Source: an uncultured Collinsella sp. (GTDB lineage: Bacteria; Actinomycetota; Coriobacteriia; Coriobacteriales; Coriobacteriaceae). From it: a stretch of 29,911 nt of DNA. The position numbers and the translations under genes were made by a program. Numbering within the stretch: position 1 is the first letter of the stretch; each line of letters opens with the position of its first letter. The DNA is taken from contig CABSMX010000014.1 in assembly GCA_902478945.1 (NCBI GenBank), positions 1 to 29,911 of the forward strand, read 5' to 3'. Positions 6,446 through 14,470 of the stretch are shown piece by piece. Below the pieces are notes generated by a model. That model worked only from the letters and a program-made list of their open reading frames with translations, was not told the origin of the DNA and ran no database searches.

Positions 6446-7414
6446 CTAGTACTCGACAACACCCATATAGCGGCGGAAATCGGGATCGTGATCAAACACC
6501 TTGCCGCGTGCAGCACGCAGTTCGCAGTTCATGGCGTAGAACAGCACCGGGTCCAGATAGGCACGGACGCTCGCCGGCACGGCTTCCATACCGTACTCCT
6601 TGGCATCGAGCACCATCAGCGTATCGGTATGCGTCTTAAGGAACGCCAGGGCGCGCTCGTCCATAGCACGGCACTCGCTGGAGCCCATCTGCAGGAAGTA
6701 AAAAACGCCATCCTGAGTAGCCTCGAAGGGGCCGTGGAAGTACTCGGCAGAGTGGATGTAGCTGCAGTGCTGCCACTGCATCTCCATAAGAGAGCAGATA
6801 GCGAAACCGTAGGTCTGGCTAAAGTTGGGACCACTGCCCAGAATATAGAAGAACTCGTGCTCCTGACAAAGCTTGGCAAAGCGATCGCCCAGCTCGGCAT
6901 TTACCTTCTCACGTGCCGGGGGAAGAATCTTATCCATCTCGGCGATACCGGCATACATATCGGCAAGATCGGCGTAGCCCTCCTGCTGATCGAGCAGCTC
7001 GGCCGCAAGCGACAGCGAAATGCCAGCGGGGACCTCGGCCTGCGGCACGCCCTCGCCCCACGGGTAGACCCACGTGGTCCACTTGCCGGAGTCGATCTTA
7101 GATCCAGCGTTGTCGGTCTGGGCGATCACCGTAGCGCCGGCAGCAAGGGCAATCTCACAGCCCTCGACGACCTCGGGAGTGTTGCCACTATGGCTACAAG
7201 CGATGACCAGGGACTTCTCGCCCAGACGACGCGGACGCATGATATCGAACTCGCGAGCCGTATAGATATACGAAGTGAAGGTGGTTGCCTCGCGCTGCAG
7301 AAGCTCATGAGCCGGGATCAAATCGATCATGGAGCCGCCGCAAGCAATCCAGTAGACGCTGTCGAACTTGCCCCTCTCGGCAATTGCCTCTTTGATCAGA
7401 TCGTGTGCGTTCAT
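6446..7414 (-). CDS. frlB: SIS-domain fructosamine-6-phosphate deglycase (FrlB/FraB-like)
   Basis: This 322-residue SIS-domain protein probably cleaves a 6-phosphofructosyl amino acid into glucose 6-phosphate and the free amino acid. The first SIS half has YWIACGGS (21-28) and CSHSGNTPE (73-81). The active-site stretch LMEMQWQH...SAEYFHGP keeps Glu211 and His227 at the same 16-residue spacing as the catalytic Glu/His pair reported for the Salmonella FraB deglycase. The C-terminus DHDPDFRRYMGVVEY is nearly the E. coli FrlB ending. I chose the ATG at 7414 because AAAGGAA lies 6 bases upstream; the frame is open further to 7483 but without a ribosome site. It sits between the epimerase and the kinase in one operon. 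Confidence 0.87.
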   Translation of the reverse strand: MNAHDLIKEAIAERGKFDSVYWIACGGSMIDLIPAHELLQREATTFTSYIYTAREFDIMRPRRLGEKSLVIACSHSGNTPEVVEGCEIALAAGATVIAQTDNAGSKIDSGKWTTWVYPWGEGVPQAEVPAGISLSLAAELLDQQEGYADLADMYAGIAEMDKILPPAREKVNAELGDRFAKLCQEHEFFYILGSGPNFSQTYGFAICSLMEMQWQHCSYIHSAEYFHGPFEATQDGVFYFLQMGSSECRAMDERALAFLKTHTDTLMVLDAKEYGMEAVPASVRAYLDPVLFYAMNCELRAARGKVFDHDPDFRRYMGVVEY

Positions 7415-7475
7415 ATCCAGTTCCTTTCTTGTTTGGCCGCAATCAATGACGTTGGTTGCGTGGCCGATAGTTGTT

Positions 7476-8327
7476 TTAGTCAATCAGATATTTCTCGAAT
7501 GCGGCCATGTTCTTGGCATCTGCCGCCGCCGGGTCATCGTAGTAACGACCGTCCGTGATCTCCTGGCCCAGCATGCCGTCGAAACCATGGGCGTTGAGTG
7601 TGGCAACGAAGGCGTCCATATCGTGCTTGCCATCGCCCCACACCAGATGGCCATACGGGTCACCGTCGATAAAGTGCATCTCGTGAATTGCCCCATCACC
7701 AAAGGTGGCAAACCAGTCCTCGAGCGTCTCGCCAGCAACGCCCATCGCGGTTGTATCAACCATGGGCTGTAAGTACGGGCTCGCGACCTCGTCAATCATG
7801 CGCTTCGCATCGGAAACCGTCGTCACAAGGTTGCTCTCCTCGGGACGCAGGCTTTCCATCGTAAGCACCAGACCGTGCTCGCCGGCATACTCCGCCAGAA
7901 TGGACAAGTGCTCGCGGCTGCGCTTCCAGGCTTCCTCGCGGTCCTCGTCCCAGTCGCCCCAGCCCGAGTTGACGGACATACGGTCGCACCCAAGTACCTC
8001 GGCAAGCTCAATGCCGTGCTTAAAGTACGCCAGGCTGCGCTGTTCATGCAGCGGTTTGCGTGCGCAGTACTGCCAAGGATAGACAACGTTCTCGGGGCAC
8101 AGAGTACGATACCTAAGCCCACGGTCTGCAGCCTTTTTCGCCAGGACCTCAGCCTCAAAGTAGCCCGTGTGGTCGAGCGTCACATGCGGCTCTGCGCACC
8201 ACAGCTCAATGGACTCAAAGCCCAAACGCTGCTGCACATCAAGGAAGTAATCGAGCGACCACATGATGTAGTGGATATTCATGCCCGCAATCTGCTCGCG
8301 GCGCAGCGTCGGTTTGGATTCAGACAT
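7476..8327 (-). CDS. frlC: TIM-barrel sugar isomerase/epimerase, FrlC-like
   Basis: This 283-residue protein is of the xylose isomerase-like / AP endonuclease 2 TIM-barrel superfamily. In this context it is probably the fructoselysine 3-epimerase that converts psicoselysine-type epimers into the kinase substrate. Predicted metal ligands are Glu158 (TMESL), Asp191 (MVDT), His217 (EMHFIDGD) and Glu256 (GQEIT). IELWCAEPHV (40-49) parallels IEIWGGRPHA in E. coli FrlC, and ESNLVTTVSDA follows the same pattern. AAGGAGG stands 6 bases before the ATG. The amidohydrolase stop lies one base upstream of this start, so translation is probably coupled. A 61-base gap separates it from the deglycase. It could act on a different ketose, but its placement between frlB/frlD-like genes supports the assignment. 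Confidence 0.82.
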   Translation of the reverse strand: MSESKPTLRREQIAGMNIHYIMWSLDYFLDVQQRLGFESIELWCAEPHVTLDHTGYFEAEVLAKKAADRGLRYRTLCPENVVYPWQYCARKPLHEQRSLAYFKHGIELAEVLGCDRMSVNSGWGDWDEDREEAWKRSREHLSILAEYAGEHGLVLTMESLRPEESNLVTTVSDAKRMIDEVASPYLQPMVDTTAMGVAGETLEDWFATFGDGAIHEMHFIDGDPYGHLVWGDGKHDMDAFVATLNAHGFDGMLGQEITDGRYYDDPAAADAKNMAAFEKYLID

Positions 8328-8328
8328 C

Positions 8329-9912
8329 TTATGCCTCCTTATTTCGATCGAACACGATTTGTCCGTCCGACATCGTCATATCAACCGCAAGATCGCGTGC
8401 GTCGCGATAATCGAGGTCAAACACATCCCGATCGAGCACGCAGATATCGGCAAGCTTGCCGACCTCGAGCGTACCCAGCTCGTCTTCGCGCATCAGATCG
8501 TACGCGCCCCCGGCAGTCCAAGCGCGCAAGAGCTCGACAAGCGTCAGCGTGTTGACCTCATTCACAGGCAGTCTGTCGGCGAAGAATCCGCCGCACGCGC
8601 TGTAGATTGACTCGCCCAGGCTCGGAATCAGCAGCGGCAAATCCGTTCCACAGCACACTGTGCATCCGGAATCTTCCATGCCGCGGCGATTCCAGCTGTG
8701 CAAAAGTCGCGTCTCGCCAATTTGTCGACGCATCATCGACAGGCAATCCTCGCGTCGGTCCAGCGTCAGAATCTGCGGATAGACCTCGCAAATTCCACCT
8801 AACTTGCCAAACTCGACAAGATCGGTCGGGTCAGAGTTCTCGAGATCGGTAATCGCATGGCGGCGAAGCATCCGTCCATGCTCGTCTCGAGGCAGCGAGG
8901 CATAGAGCGCCACGGTGCGACGAACGGCGCCATCGCCCTGGCAATGCAAGGAATATCGGAAGCCGTCAGCATCAATTGCACGCAGCTCGTTCTCAATCAG
9001 ATCCCACTCTGGCTCCTCGACGACCGTCTTGCCGGCAGCGCCCGCATCGGCCGAGTCCTCATAGGGTTCTATCATCTCGGCAAGCCCCGCCCATACGCCG
9101 CGATCGGTCATACGGTTGAAGCCAGAAAAACGAACGAACGGTCCCCGGAAGCGCTCTCGTGCCTCGCGGGCATATGCAAGATTTGCACCGGCACCCACCG
9201 GCTGCGACATCATAGAGACGCGAACCGTCAGCTCACCAGATTCCTCACGGCGAGCCATTTCGTCGGCAAAGCCGTAGTAGTCATCAAACGCCATCTCCTT
9301 GATGGCGGTAACGCCGCGTTCGTTAAGCATGCTCATGTAGTCCGAATACCCTGCACGCACCTCGGGCAGCGCGAGGAAATCGCTCATCATGCGCCAGATC
9401 TTCTCGGCATAGCACGCCTGGGGTGTGAAGCCGTATCGCGCACTGGCGGCAGCATTGAGAACACAGGTATCCGCGCCCGGTGTAAAGCAGACGACGGGGA
9501 TATCGCCAAAACACTCGTCAAACACAGCTGCTGTATTTGCGTTCTCGGCATCCGATGCCAACGTTTCGGGTAGGTTGTGGCCAAAAGCCGCCGCGCAATC
9601 CGGACGATCTTCTTTCCATGCACGCAAGAGCGACACGGCCTCTTTGGCATCAGCGATGCCGGACAGATCAGGCCCCAACGTCCGCAGCGCCCAGCCTGTA
9701 TAGAAGGTATGCACATCGATCAGGCCAGGCATGACGGTGCGGTCGCCCAGGTCAACTACCTCGTCCGCCTGGGTCAAATACGAAGCTAGCTCACACTTGG
9801 TGCCAACAGCCTCAATTCGATTGCCACGGACCGCTACGAAACCTTCAAACGGCAGGTCCCCCGTACCGGTAAAGACGCTCTTAGACGTCAGGACCGTCAA
9901 ACGATCAGACAT
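8329..9912 (-). CDS. Amidohydrolase-superfamily protein (YtcJ/Amidohydrolase_3 type) with altered HxH motif
   Basis: This 527-residue cytoplasmic protein of the amidohydrolase superfamily is closest in style to YtcJ-like enzymes. The small N-terminal beta domain (about 1-60) leads into MPGLIDVH (61-68). Other landmarks are LHCQGDGAV (322-330, cf. HAxGD), RHAITD (351-356), CCGTDLP (420-426, Asp424) and the C-terminal GTLEVGKLADICVLD (480-494). The expected HxH is H68-T-F70, so the second metal-binding His is missing. The ATG at 9912 follows AGGTGG by 5 bases; a GTG at 9921 is in frame. It sits between the transporter and the epimerase in the deglycation operon, so it might hydrolyse an amide or acyl group from the imported glycated compound. 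That role is inference. Confidence 0.8.
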   Translation of the reverse strand: MSDRLTVLTSKSVFTGTGDLPFEGFVAVRGNRIEAVGTKCELASYLTQADEVVDLGDRTVMPGLIDVHTFYTGWALRTLGPDLSGIADAKEAVSLLRAWKEDRPDCAAAFGHNLPETLASDAENANTAAVFDECFGDIPVVCFTPGADTCVLNAAASARYGFTPQACYAEKIWRMMSDFLALPEVRAGYSDYMSMLNERGVTAIKEMAFDDYYGFADEMARREESGELTVRVSMMSQPVGAGANLAYAREARERFRGPFVRFSGFNRMTDRGVWAGLAEMIEPYEDSADAGAAGKTVVEEPEWDLIENELRAIDADGFRYSLHCQGDGAVRRTVALYASLPRDEHGRMLRRHAITDLENSDPTDLVEFGKLGGICEVYPQILTLDRREDCLSMMRRQIGETRLLHSWNRRGMEDSGCTVCCGTDLPLLIPSLGESIYSACGGFFADRLPVNEVNTLTLVELLRAWTAGGAYDLMREDELGTLEVGKLADICVLDRDVFDLDYRDARDLAVDMTMSDGQIVFDRNKEA

Positions 9913-9921
9913 CACAACCAC

Positions 9922-11385
9922 CTACGCCGGAAGCATGCCGGAAATGGCAGTAATGACCAAGCCAAACACGACCATGAAGATGAAGAACTTCCAAATGGTC
10001 TTCCACCATTGGCCAAACGAAATCTTAGCCACGGCAAGCCCGGCGACCGTCATACCCGCCACGGGGCTGATGGTGTTGATGGTCTGGTTGGCAAACTGGA
10101 GCGCGGTGACGGCCGCCTCGGGATTGAGGCCCATGAGCTCGGTCAGGGGGCCCATAACGGGCATGGTGAGCGCCGCCAGGCCAGAACTCGAGGGAACCAG
10201 CAAAGAGAGCAGGCCAAGGACGACATACATAAACGTGGTGTAGACGGCGGCGGGTGCACCGGCGAGCGCGGTAGCGAGCGCCTGGAGGATGGTGTCGATG
10301 ATCATGCCGCCCTCGGCGATGACCAGAATACCGCGCGCGATACCGATAACGACGGCAGCGTACGCAAAGTCGGCGAGACCCTTAACGAACTCCTCTGCGA
10401 TTGTCTGCTGGTCAAGGCCGCCCAGGATACCGGCAAGCAAGCCCATGCCAAGGAACACGGCGGAAATCTGATTCATGTACCAGCCCTGGGTAACAAGACC
10501 CCAGACGATAATGCCCATACCGCAAGCAAAATCGATAAGCACGAGCTTCTGACGGATCGTGAACTCTTCCTCGATGGAGGCATCGGTCACGGAAAACTCA
10601 ATACGCTTGAGCTTATCGTCCTCGTACACAATGGACGACTCGGGGTTTTTCTTGACGCGCATGGCGTAGCGCATGGCCCATGCGATACCGACGGCAGTGA
10701 AGATGACCCAAGAAACGGCGCGCAGCCACAGTTGCGGATTACCCTCGATGCCAATGATGCCTTGGGCGATCAAAACATTAAACGGGTCGATGGTCGAAGC
10801 ACAATATCCCAGGTTAGGACCAAGGAAGCAGATGATGAATGCCGTCATCGAGTCATAACCGATACCCATCATGATGGGAATGAAGATGGCATAGAACGGC
10901 AGGGCTTCCTCAGACATACCAAACGTAGTGCCGCAAATGGACAGCAACGTCATCGTGATGGGAATGATGAGGATGTCCTTGTTCTTGAGCTTTTTAATCA
11001 CACGGCTCATGCCGGCATTCAAAGCGTTGGTCTTGGTGATGATCGCGAACGATCCGCCAATCAATAAGACGAACGCAACGACGTCGGCAGCCTCTTGGAT
11101 ACCCTTGGTGGGCGCTTGCAGAACCGCGAAGATATCCTGGCCCAGATTGATGGTCTCGCCGGTCTCGGAATCGGTGTAGTTCTTATCGACCTGTTCATAG
11201 GTTCCAGCAACGGCGACTTCACGCTCGCCCGCCGCTGTCGAAATCGTCTTGCGCTGATACTGACCAGAGGGAACGATCCAAGTCAGGACCGCAAAGACAA
11301 CGATCAGCAAGAACATGATCGTATAGACATGCGGTAATTTGAACTTAAAACGTCTGTTTGTCTTCTTCGCCTTCGTATCTGACAT
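9922..11385 (-). CDS. YfcC-family membrane transporter (candidate Amadori-compound importer)
   Basis: This 487-residue integral membrane protein of the YfcC family (DcuC/AbgT-like ion transporter superfamily) has 11-13 hydrophobic segments. The first is at about 20-38, followed by the typical TWIVPSGQYQR turn. Family-like stretches include GTTFGMSEEALPFY, PNLGYCASTIDPFN, YAMRVKKNPESS and LVPSSSGLAALTMPVM, all with close counterparts in E. coli YfcC. I chose the ATG at 11385 because GGAGG lies 5 bases before it; the frame continues to 11580 without support. It is the first structural gene after the regulator, and by position it would import the glycated substrate in place of the APC-type FrlA. 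YfcC relatives are annotated for basic amino acids or C4-dicarboxylates, so specificity is inferred from context. Confidence 0.85.
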   Translation of the reverse strand: MSDTKAKKTNRRFKFKLPHVYTIMFLLIVVFAVLTWIVPSGQYQRKTISTAAGEREVAVAGTYEQVDKNYTDSETGETINLGQDIFAVLQAPTKGIQEAADVVAFVLLIGGSFAIITKTNALNAGMSRVIKKLKNKDILIIPITMTLLSICGTTFGMSEEALPFYAIFIPIMMGIGYDSMTAFIICFLGPNLGYCASTIDPFNVLIAQGIIGIEGNPQLWLRAVSWVIFTAVGIAWAMRYAMRVKKNPESSIVYEDDKLKRIEFSVTDASIEEEFTIRQKLVLIDFACGMGIIVWGLVTQGWYMNQISAVFLGMGLLAGILGGLDQQTIAEEFVKGLADFAYAAVVIGIARGILVIAEGGMIIDTILQALATALAGAPAAVYTTFMYVVLGLLSLLVPSSSGLAALTMPVMGPLTELMGLNPEAAVTALQFANQTINTISPVAGMTVAGLAVAKISFGQWWKTIWKFFIFMVVFGLVITAISGMLPA

Positions 11386-11427
11386 AGATACCTCCAAAGA
11401 ACTCGAGACTGCATCGCATCTCGCTTC

Positions 11428-11450
11428 AACGTTTGCACAATGCAAACGTT
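11428..11450. promoter_or_regulatory. Perfect 10-bp palindrome upstream of the transporter (candidate operator)
   Basis: AACGTTTGCA (11428-11437) and TGCAAACGTT (11441-11450) form a perfect inverted repeat with a 3-base spacer. It lies between the predicted promoter and the transporter start, where a bound repressor would block transcription. It may be the operator of the adjacent GntR/UTRA regulator. The half-site also resembles LacI/PurR-type operators. In RNA it would form a stable 10-bp hairpin in the leader. Confidence 0.65.
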
Positions 11451-11464
11451 CTATGACGTCCCAT

Positions 11465-11495
11465 AGATTACCAGCAGCTTTTTCCTTCATCAAGA
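11465..11495 (-). promoter_or_regulatory. Possible promoter of the deglycation operon
   Basis: On the minus strand TTGATG is followed 17 bases later by TAATCT, preceded by TGG (an extended -10 arrangement). It lies upstream of the palindrome at 11428-11450. The hexamers are only moderate matches, so the call is tentative. Confidence 0.4.
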
Positions 11496-11557
11496 TAATT
11501 TCAAACTGATTGCCGCAACGCGGTTGAACGGTTGCGTTTGCGCCGTGAACGGTATGG

Positions 11558-11589
11558 AAACGCCCGGTGAGATAATCCACCGGGCGCTT
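11558..11589 (-). terminator. Hairpin terminator after the GntR-type regulator
   Basis: CGCCCGGTG (11561-11569) pairs with CACCGGGCG (11578-11586). Outer GAA/TTC pairs and a G-U pair extend the minus-strand stem to 13 bp with an 8-base loop. It begins about 14 bases after the regulator stop. The T-run is short, so termination may be partial, allowing some read-through into the transporter operon. Confidence 0.6.
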
Positions 11590-11603
11590 CCATTCGCAAT
11601 GTC

Positions 11604-12347
11604 CTAGATGTCAAAAACGTAGCGAGACCCAACGATTCGCTGACGACCGATGATAAACGGCCGCCGCTGCTCATCGAAAAAGAAGGCTTCCATATAAAAC
11701 AAGGGTTCGCCAACGGGAACTGCCAACAGCCGAGCGACCTCGGGCGACGCGCACGCGATCTCGAGTGTGCACGGGTCGGTAAACGCGGGCGTACGGCCCG
11801 TCCGGTTACGCACGAACTCAAAAATGGATTGGTTAGATAGAGGTGCCGTTGATAGATAGGCGTTGTCCTCGTAAACATATATGTTGTTCTCGAGCATGAC
11901 AGGGACGCCATCGGCAGTGCGCACGCGCTCAACGCAAATCAAGTCAGTTCCAACGGGAACACCAAAGAACTGCGCTTCGGTGGAATCCGCCGGCAGTATC
12001 TTTCTCGAAATGACACACGCCCCCGGTTCCATTCCGTTAACGCGGCATGCGTCCGAAAAACTCTGAACGTCATCCTTCTGGCGAATCTTGCGCTTGAGCT
12101 TGGGGGCATTGACAAACGTGCCTTTCCCCTGTCGCTTCGTTAGATAGCCCTGCTGGACGAGCTCCTCAATAGCGCGTCGCACGGTAACGCGGCCAACTTT
12201 ATAGCTCTCAGCCAATTCGAATTCGTTGGGTATCCGCGCGCCTGCCTTGTAGGCGCCGGAGTTGATTTCGTTTTTAATGATATCAATGACCTGTTGGTAC
12301 AGCGGTATCGCTGCTTTACCGTCAGTTGGCCCTTCAGTCGGTGGCAT
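11604..12347 (-). CDS. GntR/HutC-family transcriptional regulator (FrlR-like)
   Basis: This 247-residue regulator has an N-terminal GntR winged helix: PLYQQVIDIIKNEINSGAY at about 15-33, PNEFELAESYKVGRVTVRRAIEEL at about 40-63, and the wing GKGTFV near 74-79. A C-terminal UTRA ligand-binding domain follows (about 95-240; ERVRTADGVPVMLENNIYV is typical). UTRA regulators of sugar operons usually sense a phosphorylated intermediate. As the first gene of the cluster on the same strand, and given that frl operons often carry a GntR regulator, it probably controls the transporter-to-kinase operon through the palindrome at 11428-11450. A GA-rich site (GAGAGGG) precedes the ATG closely. Binding target and effector are inferred. 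Confidence 0.87.
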   Translation of the reverse strand: MPPTEGPTDGKAAIPLYQQVIDIIKNEINSGAYKAGARIPNEFELAESYKVGRVTVRRAIEELVQQGYLTKRQGKGTFVNAPKLKRKIRQKDDVQSFSDACRVNGMEPGACVISRKILPADSTEAQFFGVPVGTDLICVERVRTADGVPVMLENNIYVYEDNAYLSTAPLSNQSIFEFVRNRTGRTPAFTDPCTLEIACASPEVARLLAVPVGEPLFYMEAFFFDEQRRPFIIGRQRIVGSRYVFDI

Positions 12348-12369
12348 ATACCCTCTCCCAGCACAATTA

Positions 12370-12397
12370 ATTCTAAAACGGGCTTAAGGGCATTCAA
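12370..12397 (-). promoter_or_regulatory. Possible promoter of the GntR gene, embedded in a terminator
   Basis: On the minus strand TTGAAT (12397-12392) and TAGAAT (12375-12370) are 16 bases apart, about 23 bases upstream of the gntR start codon. The -35 falls in the loop of the terminator at 12379-12413, and the spacer is its 3' stem. Confidence 0.4.
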
Positions 12398-12413
12398 CAA
12401 GCCCTTAAGCCCG
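12371..12413 (-). terminator. Rho-independent terminator of the HAD phosphatase gene
   Basis: A perfect 13-bp stem, CGGGCTTAAGGGC (12413-12401 on the minus strand) against 12391-12379, with a 9-base loop, is followed by TTTTAGAATT on the minus strand. It lies 85 bases downstream of the phosphatase stop. Confidence 0.88.
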
Positions 12414-12497
12414 CATTAGCTTAAAGTATGCTAGGTGTCGCACCAAAATGTTGGCTATTTACTCATCAGACCCGAAAAACGCGCAACTACCGCGCTC

Positions 12498-13157
12498 CTA
12501 AGAAAGCGTGAGCAGCTCCGGCAGCTGGTCGATAATCTTGTCCGCGGCATCCTGGCTAAAGCCAAAGCGCTCCTCGCGCTTGGCAATGACCGTCAGGCCG
12601 GCTCGCTTACCCGCGGTAATGCCCGGAACGGAATCCTCAACGCAGCAGCAGCGATTCGCGGGCAGCCCCAGCAGGTCCAGCGCATGCAGGTAGATGTCGG
12701 GCTCGGGCTTGCTCTCCTTAAACTGCTCGCCGCTCACCACATACTCAAAGGCATCCGACAGCCCGCATGCGTTGAACACTTCCTCGATGCTAACCATGGG
12801 CGACGAGCTGGCAAGCGCCACGCGAACGCCACGGCGCGGCAGCTCTCGAATCGTATCCACGGCGCCTGGGTTAATCAAAGCCTGATAGTCGCGCGGACGC
12901 TTATGAGCCCATTCGTCCCAACGGGCCAACGCTTCCTCGCCAGTGAAATGCCCCTTACCGGCACGCTCAAACCAATCGACCAGCATATGCAGGAAGAACT
13001 GATGCGAGGTACCGACCTGCCCATTCAACTCCTCTTGAGTCAGATTAAGCCCAAGCTCCTTGGCAAACGCGGCAGTCTCGCCCAGGTAGTAATACTCGGT
13101 ATCGACAATGACGCCGTCCATGTCAAAGATAACGGCATCGAACGGAAATGCGGACAC
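12498..13157 (-). CDS. HAD-superfamily (subfamily IA) phosphatase, beta-phosphoglucomutase-like
   Basis: This 219-residue cytoplasmic HAD hydrolase has motif I FDMDGVIVDT (11-20) with nucleophile Asp12 and acid/base Asp14. Motif II is ASSSP, motif III the Lys in KESKPEPDIY, and motif IV VEDSVPG. An alpha-helical cap lies between motifs I and II (about 22-90), as in beta-phosphoglucomutase and phosphoglycolate phosphatase relatives. The start is probably the GTG at 13157, because GGGAGG lies 5 bases upstream and the protein then begins right at the HAD fold; the frame extends to 13205 without a ribosome site. It follows the Cof-type gene on the same strand after a hairpin, so the two may be partly co-transcribed. 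The substrate is likely a small phosphorylated sugar but is unknown. Confidence 0.85.
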   Translation of the reverse strand: MSAFPFDAVIFDMDGVIVDTEYYYLGETAAFAKELGLNLTQEELNGQVGTSHQFFLHMLVDWFERAGKGHFTGEEALARWDEWAHKRPRDYQALINPGAVDTIRELPRRGVRVALASSSPMVSIEEVFNACGLSDAFEYVVSGEQFKESKPEPDIYLHALDLLGLPANRCCCVEDSVPGITAGKRAGLTVIAKREERFGFSQDAADKIIDQLPELLTLS

Positions 13158-13170
13158 GGCACCCTCCCTA

Positions 13171-13196
13171 ACAAAAGGACGCCCGCGAGCAGGCGC
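13171..13196 (-). terminator. Short hairpin terminator between the two HAD genes
   Basis: On the minus strand GCGCCTG (13196-13190) pairs with CGGGCGT (13185-13179), with G-U pairs, around a CTCG tetraloop. CC and TTTT follow. It ends 14 bases before the GTG start of the downstream gene and could act as a partial terminator. Confidence 0.55.
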
Positions 13197-13221
13197 CCGA
13201 ACCATGCATTAATCGGCGATT

Positions 13222-14064
13222 CTAACCCAGCAGCTTATCCAGCGCCACTGCAATACCATCTTCGTTGTTATTGGCGGTCACCATCTGGGCCACGGCCTTA
13301 ACCTCATCGACGGCGTTGTCCATGGCAACACCGGTGCCGGCCCACTCAATCATGGACTTGTCGTTCTGGCCGTCGCCAAACGATACGACCTCGCTGGCAT
13401 CGATGCCGAGCTTGGGCAGGGCACCCTCGAGCGCATGGGCTTTGTCGATACCGGGCGCCGTGTACTCAAAGTACCAGTCGGCCGTAAACATGCCCGAAAG
13501 CGTCTGGGTAAAGGGCGCATACATCTCCTCGTAATGCGCCTGCAGGTAGGCCGGATCGCCCGCAGTGAGTAGCTTGTCCACGGGATAAGCATCAGCGACC
13601 TCATGCAGGCTCTCCACCTCGCGAATCTTAAGATCGCACGCGTCGCGCTCATACTTGACGATATTCTTCTGCGAGCCGTCAGGCAGCGTGATCATGCAAT
13701 GGTACGAGTCCTCGACATGCAAATCACGACCGAGCGAAATCATAGGGATCACGTCAAAATTACGCAGGTGATCAATCAGGCGATGCAATTCGTCGGCAGG
13801 CATAGCCTGGTCAAAAAGAACCTCATCGGTCTGAGCGTCGACCACATGCGCGCCATTAAAGGCAACTAGCAGACCGTCATGGTTTTGAAGGTCGAGCTCC
13901 TGCGCCAAGGCGTGCAGCCCCCATGCGGGACGACCCGAAGCCAAGATGAGCTTAATGCCCGACTCCTGCGCCGCGAGCAGCTTCTCGCGCGTACGCGGGC
14001 TAATGACCTTTTGATCGTTGGTGAGCGTACCGTCGATATCCATTGCGATGGCTTTGATTGCCAT
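13222..14064 (-). CDS. Cof-type HAD-IIB phosphatase
   Basis: This 280-residue sugar-phosphatase-like protein is of the Cof/YidA group. Motif I is MDIDGTLTN (8-16) with Asp9 and Asp11. Motif II is LILASGRP, and the late motif SFGDGQNDKSM has the acidic residues of the HAD core. The large C2B cap lies between these (about 85-200). E. coli relatives dephosphorylate sugar phosphates, pyridoxal phosphate or flavin intermediates with low specificity, so no single substrate is assigned. AAGGAGG stands 5 bases before the ATG. A 64-base gap with a small terminator hairpin leads to the next HAD gene. Upstream is the 488-bp gap before the ClpP/VirD4 operon, which is divergent from this gene. Confidence 0.88.
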   Translation of the reverse strand: MAIKAIAMDIDGTLTNDQKVISPRTREKLLAAQESGIKLILASGRPAWGLHALAQELDLQNHDGLLVAFNGAHVVDAQTDEVLFDQAMPADELHRLIDHLRNFDVIPMISLGRDLHVEDSYHCMITLPDGSQKNIVKYERDACDLKIREVESLHEVADAYPVDKLLTAGDPAYLQAHYEEMYAPFTQTLSGMFTADWYFEYTAPGIDKAHALEGALPKLGIDASEVVSFGDGQNDKSMIEWAGTGVAMDNAVDEVKAVAQMVTANNNEDGIAVALDKLLG

Positions 14065-14181
14065 ATGTGCCTCCTTGCATCGTTTTTATCGCGCACTATC
14101 TTATCCGAGCCGGGCACGTTCGCACAGCGCGCGTATGACGGTTGCAAAACCACCCCATTTGAAACAAAGGCAAAAAAGTAC

Positions 14182-14208
14182 TTGCAAAGACGCGTTCCGA
14201 CATATAAG
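14182..14208 (+). promoter_or_regulatory. Possible promoter of the ClpP/VirD4 operon
   Basis: TTGCAA (14182-14187) and TATAAG (14203-14208) are 15 bases apart, shorter than ideal. The gap 14065-14552 holds no gene I can support. It contains this promoter candidate, a small hairpin with a T-run (ACCGC-CGTT-GCGGT, 14219-14232) and an 18-bp tandem repeat (14471-14506). The leader to the first gene would be over 330 bases long. Confidence 0.35.
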
Positions 14209-14470
14209 TTGATAAAAGACCGCCGTTGCGGTTTTAAGTAGATCGAGCATATGAAATTTGAGTTTTAGCGTGTAAGAGAAGGAAGATCGGCAAAGTACAA
14301 CCCCAAACGCAATGACAACTTAATGAGGTAACTGCCACATGTGAGGCACCCAGGGCATTGCTGTCTCGATTTTGAGCACGATGCCTTCCGCCTTGCATGG
14401 GCCGTTCCATCCCGCCCCTGCAGCAACTGCCTCACGGGCTCATTGAAAACCGCATAGCACCCCAACGTCA

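Noticed and set aside
10009..11067. Open frame opposite the YfcC-family transporter
   Set aside because: It encodes a highly charged His/Asp/Gly-rich peptide typical of antisense to a membrane protein. The minus-strand product has clear family motifs.
11386..11580. N-terminal extension of the transporter
   Set aside because: The in-frame extension covers the palindrome and predicted promoter and lacks a ribosome site; GGAGG supports the ATG at 11385.
14219..14236. Hairpin with T-run as a terminator of a small RNA
   Set aside because: The stem is only 5 bp with a bulge, and it would fall right after the predicted transcription start. Too weak to call.
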